From the NCBI GenBank assembly GCA_963920525.1, contig OY986438.1, positions 189,046,962 to 189,110,961 of the forward strand: a stretch of 64,000 nucleotides of DNA, in the 5' to 3' direction. The notes beneath the pieces were generated by a model that worked only from the letters and a program-made list of their open reading frames with translations, was not told the DNA's origin and did no database searches. The DNA is from Dichetophora obliterata. Taxonomy: Eukaryota > Arthropoda > Insecta > Diptera > Sciomyzidae. A program made the position numbers and the translations under genes. Below are positions 56,396 through 64,000 of the stretch, in pieces (position 1 is the first letter of the stretch; each line of letters begins with the position of its first letter).

Positions 56396-56466
56396 GAATT
56401 CGATAGTCCAGTGGTAGCGCGCTTGACTGTCGCTCAGGGGTCCTGGGTTCGAATCCTGGCCAGGCA
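56396..56466 (+). repeat. tRNA-Asp(GTC)-like sequence
   Basis: The A box TAGTCCAGTGGTAG and B box GGTTCGAATCC are intact. An anticodon arm, CTTGA-CTGTCGC-TCAGG, pairs over five positions and shows anticodon GTC (Asp). The acceptor stem does not pair (AATTCGA against CCAGGCA), so it is a pseudogene or SINE head rather than a working tRNA. Confidence 0.55.
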
Positions 56467-56472
56467 TTTTCA

Positions 56473-56608
56473 TAACAAGGCAGAGGAATGTTTCCAAATT
56501 ACTTTTTAGAACAGGGGAGAGGACTGTTTCCAATTCACTTTTTAAGACAGCGTAGAGGAATGTTTCCATATTAATTTTTAACACAGCAGAGAGAAATGTT
56601 TCCCTTTA
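56473..56608 (+). repeat. ~46-bp tandem repeat, four units
   Basis: Units of GAGGAATGTTTCCA followed by A/T-rich sequence and TTTTTA.AACAG. It begins seven bases after the tRNA-like sequence, so both may belong to one SINE. Confidence 0.7.
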
Positions 56609-56994
56609 ATGACATGCTATGTAAAAAAAGAAATAGAGTATCCAACGGAAGGGAATGCTTCCTACATTCCGTGGAATATTTCCTGTTTATATCCGGGAAT
56701 TTTTCCATTTCCTGGAGGGTAGATACATAATATTACAGAATTCATAACTGGAAATGTAGAGAAAACTGGGATATCTTAGATATTGGGGATAATTTATATT
56801 TGGCTATTTTGGTATGAGCTCAGCCTTATTTAAAATTTATTTGAGGAAGTTAATAAAATTAAATTGTAAGTTTACGAAAATTTACAAAGAGAGAAGTAAC
56901 ATTCTTGGCTTTGTTCTTGAGAAGTGAACAAAGTCGTTATATCAAAGTGTTTATTATAAATATAGAAATAACTAAAGTTCTAATTAATTTATTA
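56609..56994. other. gene-free spacer
   Basis: Nothing recognised. It ends at the TA target of the mariner. Confidence 0.4.
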
Positions 56995-58279
56995 TTGGGG
57001 GTTGGAATTAATTTTAAAGGTTTTTTTTCGGTTTTTGAGCATTTATTTAGAAACAACGGTACAATGTATATTATTCAAAGTATTGTCCATCGTTAGCTAC
57101 AACATTTTCCCATCTTTCTGGCAGCATATGGATTCCGCGCCGGAAGAACGATTCGTCTTTTGAGGCAATCCACGAATCAACCCATTTTTTGGTATCCTCG
57201 TAAGAAGTGAAGCGCTGCTCAGCCAAGCCATGCGTCATCGATCTGAATAGGTGGTGGTCGGAAGGGGCTATGTCTGGGCTATAAGGCGGGTGGGGTAGCA
57301 CATCCCAGTTCAGCGCCTCCAACGTTTCCTTGACGGTTCTTGCAACATGTGGCCGTGCGTTGTCATGTTGAAAAACCACTTTGTCGTGTCTTTTGGCATA
57401 TTCCGGCCGTTTAACCTTTAATGCTCGGCTCAATTGCATCAATTGTTGTTGGTAGGTTCCCCAGTGATGGTTTCGTTAGGTTTTAGCAGCTCATAGTACA
57501 CGACACCCTTCTGATCCCACCAAATACTTAGCATAAGCTTGGCGCCATGAATATTCGGCTTGGCCCTCGATGTTGATGCATGGCCGGGTGGTTCCCACGA
57601 TGTTTTTCGCTTAGGATTATCGTAATGGATCCACTTTTCATCGCCAGTGACAATACGATGCAAAAAACTCTTCCTTTTATGCCGTTGAAGCAGTTGTTCG
57701 CACATGCAAAATCGCCGTTCAACGTCTCTCGGCTTCAACTGGTACGGCACCCAATTTCCTTGCTTTTGAATCATTCCCATGGCCTTCAAGCGTTTGCCGA
57801 CCGTTGATAAGTCGACTCCCAATGATTCTGACAATTCTTGAAGGGTTTGACACGGGTCTTCATTGAGCAAAGCCTCCAATTCCTCATCTTCAAACTTTTT
57901 CGGCTGGCCCGGACGCTCTTTGTCTTCCGTATCAAAATCACCACTTTTAAACCGACGGAACCAGTACTCACAAGTAGGAATCGATGGAGCATAGTCCCCG
58001 TAAGCCTCAGTAAGCGTGCGTTGTGCTTCAACCGCTTTTTTCTTCAAATGGAAGCACAAAAGTAAACCTTCCCGCAAATTGCGTTTTGTTGGAACGAAAG
58101 TCGACATGTTCGCAGAGAAAAAATATATGTTGTTTACACTTAAGTGGAATGACACATACTGAAAAATGAAGCTTAGACAATGTGCTTTGAAATGAATATA
58201 GTCACAGGTGTGCCCGATGCGATCTATTGATAGTTACGCCATCTCTTAGAAAACCTTTAAAACTAATTCCAACCCCCAA
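56995..58279 (-). mobile_element. Mos1-like (mauritiana subfamily) mariner, 1285 bp
   Basis: Both ends read TTGGGGGTTGGAATTA (then A or G), and identity continues to about 30 bp with one mismatch. TA flanks both sides (56993-56994 and 58280-58281). The length is essentially that of Mos1 (1286 bp, established knowledge). It holds one transposase gene on the minus strand damaged by a single frameshift. This is the best-preserved element in the window. Confidence 0.95.
57071..58107 (-). pseudogene. Mos1-like mariner transposase, single frameshift
   Basis: The start is taken as the ATG at 58107 (MSTFVPTKRNLREGLLLCFH), because family members begin MSxFVP; the upstream in-frame Met lies in the leader. 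The N-terminal DNA-binding part has CEYWFRRFKSGDFDTEDKER and VDLSTVGKRLKAMG, then WVPYQL and the catalytic motifs RIVTGDEKW, VVFQHDNARPH and YSPDIAPSDHHLF. The last two Asp are separated by 34 residues (DD34D). The C-terminus ends LPERWENVVANDGQYFE. A one-base insertion near 57450-57470 breaks the frame between KPNETITG and the codons for YQQQLMQLSRAL. Everything else reads open. Confidence 0.95.
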
Positions 58280-58496
58280 TACGTACAAATTAAAAAATAT
58301 AAAAATAAAAAAGAATACGTAAAAAGTAGTATCTGTGCTCAAATGTAAACGCAAGTGGTTACTTTACTGATAATGCTGTCTTTGATATTAGTGACAAATT
58401 TCAGCTTTAATTTTATTACAGAAAATATGTTTAGTTAGTAAAGATAGTCAAATGGTATGAACATGAAGTTTTTGTCTTACCTTTTCATCGGAACGA
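58280..58496. other. spacer between mariner and R copy
   Basis: Nothing recognised. Confidence 0.4.
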
Positions 58497-60050
58497 CCCA
58501 GTGAACCAAAACTATCTGTTTTGAATTCATTTATGAACGCTTTTGGGTAGCAAAGGTAATTTTTAACACTCATGAATGAACCGTTTTGGACTCATTCGTC
58601 GGACTAAAATGCCTCTCAAAAGCGAACCTATTTTTCTTCAGATATAATTAAAAAAAAAACAATTGTTTTTTTTTGACACTCTGAAATGAGCCGTTTTGAA
58701 CTCATTCGCCGTACTAAATTGCCACTCAAAAACGAACCTTTTTTAACTGACTTCAAAAAGGAGGAGGTTCTCAAGTTGGTTGGTTTTTTTTTCTTTTTTT
58801 TTTAAATGTATGTACATCGATAACTTCTAAAGTACTAGCCCGATTGCCGAAATTTTTTGTCAACAGATAGAGACATTGAACGCAGAGGTGCCCGTCCAAA
58901 AAAGAAGGCGGTATTCGACAATTTGGCGTAGTAATAATAGAAAAACGCTGTAACTCGAATAATATTGACACTAGGATGTTGAAATTATGTACAGGGGTAG
59001 AAACAATTATTACAAATTATTGTCAAAAAAGTGGGCAATATGTGGTAAAGGGCGTGGCAATATTAAAAAAACGCTGTAACTCGAATAACATAGACACTAC
59101 GACAGTGAAATTAGGTACAGTGGTAGGCATAATTATTAAAATGTACGGTCAATAAAGTGGGCGTTATTGGGCAGAAAGGCGTGGCAATATAAGAAACTGT
59201 ATCTCAGTTAAAATTGAAACTAGGGTACTGGAAATCGGTACAGAAGTAGGAACATTATTACGAATTACGGTCAAGAAAGTGGGCGTTATTGGACAAAAGG
59301 GCGTGGAAATATTAGAAAGACACTCTATCTTGAATAATATGGACACTAGGGTAATACAATTCGTTTAAAGAATGTGTACAATAAATACAAAACACTATGA
59401 ATAAAGTGGGCAGTAATTGACATAGGGCGTGTCACTTTTAGAAAAATACTGTATCTCAGTTAATATTTACCCTAGGGTACATTTATTACAAATTATAGTC
59501 AAAAAAGTGGGAGCTATTCGACAAATCGAATAATATTGACACTATGGTAAGGAAATGGTAAGGAAAGGGCGTGTCACTATAAGAAAAACACTGTATCTCA
59601 AATATGGACACTAGGGCACCAAAATTCGTTACAAGAATGGGCAAAATTGTTATCATAATCTCTAAAAATGAAGAAATAAAAACTTTTTAACAACAAAAAA
59701 AACCCAACTTCTGGGCGCTAATGTAAACAGGCTTTTATAAATTTAACACTCCGGCTTTAAAGGTTTTATATTCATGGAGAAATTAATATATTTATGATAA
59801 TAATAAAAAATCGAAAAAAAATTATTATAATAAGATTTCCAAATTAATAATATATACATATAATTAAACTATCAAATTTGACCAAGTAATTTAAAATTAG
59901 TTTTGACTTTGTAATGGTTTTGAAGTTGGTTTTTTTTTTGTTAAAAATTTTTTTTTGTTCGAAAACGAATTTAAAAACGAACCATAGAAAATCTCTTTTT
60001 CTGCACTCAGAAAATGAATCTTTCTCAATCATTCAATTGTCTTATTAAGA
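58497..60050. repeat. repeat family R, third copy, interrupted
   Basis: 58497-58745 matches the 5' part of 46626-47402 (CCCAGTGAACCAAAACTAT, CTCATTCGTCGG, AATTGCC.CTCAAAA) and about 59950-60050 matches its middle (ACGAACCATA, CACTCAGAAA, TTTCTCAATCAT). A foreign segment of about 1 kb separates the two parts. Confidence 0.6.
58746..59730 (+). repeat. ~123-bp tandem repeat block inserted in R
   Basis: The block starts ACTGACTTCAAAAAGGAGGA. Six diverged units of about 100-125 bp follow (about 58880-59650), each with a GTGGGC(G/A).TATTGG-like word, GGGCGTGGCAATATTA, CTGTAACTCGAATA and GACACTAGG. Unit anchors lie near 59026, 59150, 59275, 59400 and 59500. Non-coding. I recall that the GACTTCAAAAAGGAGGAGG lead occurs in repeats of other insects. 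Confidence 0.7.
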
Positions 60051-61330
60051 GGACGGTACACACCTGGATTTTACAAAAATTAAATTTTTAATATGCAAAT
60101 TTTTTTAAGAAAAGAACAAGATATCAGATAGCAATTAAAAAAAATTCAACGCTATTGATACAAATGGCTCAAAATAAGCCAATGTTGGAAAAACTTAACC
60201 ATAAATAAAGTAGTTGGGCTCAAGGACATTAAGAGGCGTTACAACTAGCCATGCATGAATGTACGTACAATAGATCTAATCAGGTTGCGTAAAGCAATCA
60301 AAATGCGCTCTCTCTCTTCTGAGTTATCTTTGCTATCAGTTTATCATTTTAAAATATTGAGAGCGTATGCGGCTAAAGTATTCGCTCTTCTTTGAACTCC
60401 TCAACTGCTTTCCTCGTTCGTGAGTTTGTTTGCTGAGAAATTTTTAAAGAGCAACGACGTGTTGATGAGAGATGTAGCGTTTTCATCGCTCGTGAATTTT
60501 GAAATCATAAACTCATTTCATCGCTCGCTTTCATTTGATGCGAAACTTTAGTTAAACACTTAACACATAATAAATTGAAACGTTTAAATCAATAACATTA
60601 ACTTTTTTCTAAATAATATATTTAATTAAAAAAACTAAAAAAAAATCATTACATTTTATGAAATTATAAGAAACTGACATAAATAAACAAAAACGGATCA
60701 TTTTAAAAATGTACTTAAAGCACTTAAATATTTCATTTAAAAACGCAAAAAATATAGTTCATTATAAAACATGTATTTATTTTTAATTAACAATACCACT
60801 CGTTTAGTCAATAAATGAGCGAACGCAAAAATTCCAATGAAATGATTTTATCTTTGCAAAAACTCGCGGGCAAGAAACAGTAAATAAATAACAAAGAGTA
60901 GGCGTTGTTCAACTCTATTTTTTGAGTAGCATAATCTACGAACAAATACTTGAAATAGCAAAGAAAAAGTTTTGAGTTCGTCAATTGAATAATATTGATG
61001 AGGAGGAGAAGAATTATACTTTTTCTCTTCAATTGAAAGTTTTTGCGAACCCTGGTTCTAATAACATAATACTTTTCAGTCTACATTGGAGTTGACCTTT
61101 CGAACATCAAATACGCTACAGTTGTTTGCACAGGTACTCATGCAAATAATGAAGCAGTTAACGTATAACTTGTTCTACTGTAAATAAATCAAGTTGAAAG
61201 CGTTTCTACTGCTTCTACGGTTAGTGTTAAATTTTATAAGAGAAAGAAGTTCTGTAGAATCGAATGCACCAGTTAAGGGTTGGTGTGAGTAGACCAAGCA
61301 AATTGCCTTCTCTCACTTAGAGAATGCATT
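60051..61330. other. gene-free spacer
   Basis: AT-rich; no gene, TIR or repeat recognised. Confidence 0.4.
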
Positions 61331-61369
61331 TTTCATTATTTTAAATGATCCTCATATAGAAGAAAGTTA

Positions 61370-62021
61370 AGTGTGTCATTTCCACTTGAGCCTCTCAGGG
61401 CGAACCCAACAATACGATTCGATCAATATGCACATTGTAATGTGGGGAACATACTTGACTTGCGTACTCCAAATGAGGATGCATAATTGAATAATACAGT
61501 GTTGTACTTGCTATTAATCTATCAAACTCTTTGGCCCATCATTTTATAAAACCAAGCATAGAAGATGCTTTCTTACAAATGCTATCAATATGCATGCTAA
61601 ACGACAACTTAGAATCCATGCATTTACCAATGTCTTTGACGGCAGTTACACGACTTAAAGCAGTATCTGTAATTTTTTAATCATAAATTAAACTATTCCT
61701 TTTACGAAAGGTCATAGTTTGACATTTATCCGGGTTTAAGAACATATTACCTTTAGAACACCAAACCTCAAAGGATTTCAAGTCTGACTGGAGTAAGTCT
61801 CAATTGTCCTTAGAATCAATTGTTCTGTATATTTTCGTAACATCTGCATAAATAACCAAATGAGAGTGCTTTATGATGTGAGTAACATCATTAATTGTCA
61901 AAATAAACAGAAGTGGACCCAGGTGGCGGAAAACATAATGGCCGATGAGAACATAATAATTCTTACGAATTTGTTCGAACAAGTGTAGAGTTATATAATA
62001 CTTAAAAAGTGGATTGGTCAC
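61370..62021 (-). pseudogene. LINE reverse transcriptase fragment, second lineage
   Basis: On the minus strand: HLGPLLFILTINDVTHIIKH, VIYADVTKIY (catalytic YADD changed to YADV), SDLKSFEVWCSKGNMFLNPD, then LSFSMHIDSICKKASSMLGF and LYYSIMHPHLEYASQVCSP. These are RT palm-to-thumb blocks of a non-LTR element of jockey/CR1 type, clearly different from the copies at 13 kb and 54 kb. Stops and substitutions are frequent. Both ends of the element are missing. Confidence 0.75.
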
Positions 62022-62035
62022 AGCTTAATCACTCA

Positions 62036-62522
62036 AGATTAAGCTGCGATTAAGACAATTCTCTTCGCGTTTCTGGCACAAACTTACGCTGAAACTTGTA
62101 TTGCCTCAAATGTCGTCCCTGCACCTTCTCAAATTATTTCGGTTTCTACAGGAGCGATACCGAAACAAATATCGAACAGCAGTATCAAAGCCCCTGTTCA
62201 TAAAGAACTTGTGTTTATTCAGCCTGCAAACTCTTTATTTGTTTCTCGTTTTGCAGCTCATACATCCGATGAAGACGTGTTATTCTATATAAACTCTAAG
62301 CTGATTCTTGTAAATAAAAATATCTCTGTTTACAAATTCAATTTTTCATACGACTGTGTTACGTCCTCTTTTAAAATATCTTTGCCTGGTGATCTTTTTC
62401 ACAAGGTGTTGGATCAAAAGTTTTGGCCTGACAATACGAAGGTGCATGAATTTATTTCTAAGCCTCGACCTACAACTTCCTTGGCTACTGTACCGGTTCT
62501 TAACAAGAATCAAAAAAACTAG
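62036..62522 (+). pseudogene. LINE ORF1 protein, C-terminal part
   Basis: Open frame from 62036 to TAG at 62520. The recognisable part starts FIQPANSLFVSRFAAHTSDE, continues DVLFYINSKL and SSFKISLPGDLFHKVLDQKF and ends WPDNTKVHEFISKPR. This resembles the domain found at the end of ORF1 in CR1/Daphne-type LINEs, which binds element RNA. The N-terminal part of ORF1, including any zinc finger, is not seen, so the element is probably 5' truncated near 62030 or diverged. Confidence 0.65.
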
Positions 62523-62536
62523 ATTGTTGCTTTCTG

Positions 62537-64000
62537 TTCCTTATCCATTGCCAAAACGTTCATGGCATTAACACAAAACTAAATAATATATTAATTTTGA
62601 GTCAAAACCTTCACTTTAATATAATTGCTTCTAGTGAGACTTGGCTGAAACCTAACACTCTAAATACTGAAATTCTGTGCAACAAATTTAACATATACCG
62701 CAAAGATAGAAACTCCATTCCTGGTATTTGCTCTAAAGGCGAGGGTGTGTTGATTGCAGTCAGAGCGACACATTTCTCTGAGGAGTTATTAATTCCAGAA
62801 TCCTTGGACATTGAGATCTGTTGTGTTCATGTCAAGTTTGGTTCCTTGAGCCTTTTTATTTCATGATCATTAGGGCGGGTCGATTTAAAAATCGCCCATT
62901 GCTCAGTGAAAATCGTATTTTAGGGATCAAAAGATCCCTAAATGGGTCAAAGAAAATGGGTCAAAGAAAAATTTTTCAAAATTTGACCCTACGGGACAAA
63001 AGTCAAAAGTTGGGGCATTAGAATTCGTTTTAGAGGTATAGTTCCTCGTGAAAAGTTTCTTATTTTGATCCCTAAAATACGATTTTCACTGAGCAATGGG
63101 CGATTTTTTTGCCTCCCCACAAATCAACCCGGCCTAATGCTCATATATTCCTCCCCTTTCTACCTTAGAAGTTTATAGCAAACATTTGGCTTTTATTAGT
63201 AAATTTTGCTCAAAACTGCATTCTAATGATCATATTCATAATAACTGGTAATTTTAACCTCTCAAACGTTTCTTGGAACTGCTGTTCTGAAATTCCTGGA
63301 ATATTTTAGACTTCGTCTTAAAGTTCATCTGATAATTATTTTTTAAACGAGCTCTCAATCCAAGGCCTGTTCCAACTAAACTGCATCATTAACAGAAGTA
63401 ATCGTTTGCTTGATCTGGTGTTTTTGGATCAAAGCAATTTTGCTTCTGTGTCTGAATCAGATCGTCTGGTTACACCCGAAGATTCTCATCATCCAACATT
63501 AGAAATTATTTAAAATTTTCCAAAACCATCTGTGCAGTGCTGTGATTCTCAACCGCCTATTGAGTTTAACTTTAAAAAAACAAACTACGTGGTTTTGAAG
63601 AATAACGTGAGTTTGAAGATTTTATTTCAAATATTAAATATTTTAAATATTAATGCAAAAAGTTTATCTTTTCAGAGTCTTGATGATGCGGTATATGCGT
63701 TTAATAGAACGCTTAATGATTTTTTTCTTAAGGCTGTTCCGCAAAGGAAAGCCTCTTTGACATCGGGTCCGGTATGGTATACAAATGAATTAAGAAAAAT
63801 GAGGAACTTGAAATCCAAATACTATAAAAAATATGAAAAAACACATAACATATGCGATTTTGGATGCTATACCTCGATTAAATACAGTTACCAACAGTTA
63901 TGCAAACAATTCTATAATATCTACTTAACAAAAGTGAAATGAAACATCAAATCTGATGCTAAATCCTTCTGGAGCTTTATTAACACAAAACGTAAGATTG
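62537..64000 (+). pseudogene. LINE ORF2 (APE endonuclease and linker), runs off the window
   Basis: It starts 15 bp after ORF1. CQNVHGINTKLNNIL (endonuclease Asn motif) and IIASSETWLKPNTLN (catalytic Glu) are followed by GEGVLIAVRATHFSEELLIP. A 268-bp MITE interrupts the frame at 62870. It resumes as CSYIPPLSTLEVYSKH, ITGNFNLSNVSWN (the usual GDFN with Asp changed to Asn) and EDSHHPTL (the SDHxP block). The linker (SGPVWYTNELRKMRNLKSKY, FWSFINTKR) continues to the last base; the RT would lie beyond the window. Stops and shifts between blocks make it inactive. Confidence 0.8.
62870..63137. mobile_element. 268-bp MITE inserted in LINE ORF2
   Basis: Ends are TTAGGGCGGGT and, inverted, TTAGGCCGGGT. 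After a small gap the inverted arms match over more than 40 bp (ATCGCCCATTGCTCAGTGAA, AATCGTATTTTAGGGATCAA). The flanks TGATCA (62864-62869) and TGCTCA (63138-63143) form a 6-bp target duplication with one mismatch. The LINE frame confirms that TGC TCA is the original. Confidence 0.85.

Noticed and set aside
56396..56466. Functional tRNA-Asp gene
   Set aside because: The anticodon arm is good but the acceptor stem is unpaired, and a tandem repeat follows directly, so a SINE or pseudogene is more likely.
57580..58065. Plus-strand frames inside the mariner
   Set aside because: Antisense shadows of the transposase on the minus strand.

Overview
The window is AT-rich eukaryotic DNA from an insect, most likely a higher fly (Diptera). 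Mariner elements of Mos1 (mauritiana) type and of the DD41D 'rosa' type, a Helitron, CR1/Daphne-like LINEs, TA-flanked MITEs, and CA/GT and ATC microsatellites all fit a tephritid or related fly, but the species is inferred, not seen. No convincing host protein-coding gene was found. Three short open segments (6.5-6.8 kb, 37.0-37.2 kb, 53.0-53.2 kb) are kept only as weak exon candidates. Everything I can identify is a mobile element or a repeat, mostly decayed and often nested.

Layout. 0-9.5 kb: spacer, part of a TIR repeat family (R), a decayed rosa-type mariner (2.06-3.32 kb), a hAT-like terminus (5.59 kb) and a repeat module A/B (8.8-9.4 kb). 9.51-12.12 kb: a complete TTAA-flanked DNA transposon with 24-bp perfect terminal inverted repeats (TIRs) and a three-exon, lightly damaged gene of an unclassified family. 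12.63-14.69 kb: a 5'-truncated, internally deleted LINE. 14.7-15.5 kb: second A/B copies. 17.6-22.0 kb: a repeat-on-repeat zone with a 595-bp foldback palindrome, direct and inverted repeats, and a 1.2-kb TIR element holding a 520-bp non-autonomous Helitron. 22.4-27.94 kb: the 3' half of a Ty3/gypsy-like retrotransposon (LTR, polypurine tract, integrase, RNase H, RT). It is split by a 2.9-kb CACC-ended element, which in turn carries a 931-bp Tc1-like MITE. 27.98-28.31 kb: an orphan transposase fragment. 29.0-31.05 kb: a cluster of tRNA-like sequences and a TACGAAT-rich element. 32.5-34.3 kb: minisatellites and a tRNA-derived SINE. 37.33-42.49 kb: a full-length but mutated RepHel Helitron. 45.4-45.9 kb: mariner fragment. 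46.6-47.4 kb: the most complete R element. 48.09-50.88 kb: a second complete unclassified transposon, with 38-bp perfect TIRs and a 4-bp target duplication. 51.3-52.4 kb: tandem repeats and a MITE. 54.0-56.25 kb: LINE with a 548-aa open RT. 57.0-58.28 kb: a Mos1-like mariner broken by one frameshift. 58.7-59.7 kb: ~123-bp tandem repeats inside another R copy. 61.4-64.0 kb: two LINE pieces, one carrying a 268-bp MITE with a near-perfect 6-bp target duplication.

The genes do not form a pathway. The interest lies in the two nearly intact, poorly classified DNA transposons, the nesting that dates insertions against each other, and the tRNA-like and iteron cluster. All calls come from reading the sequence; none was confirmed by a database search.
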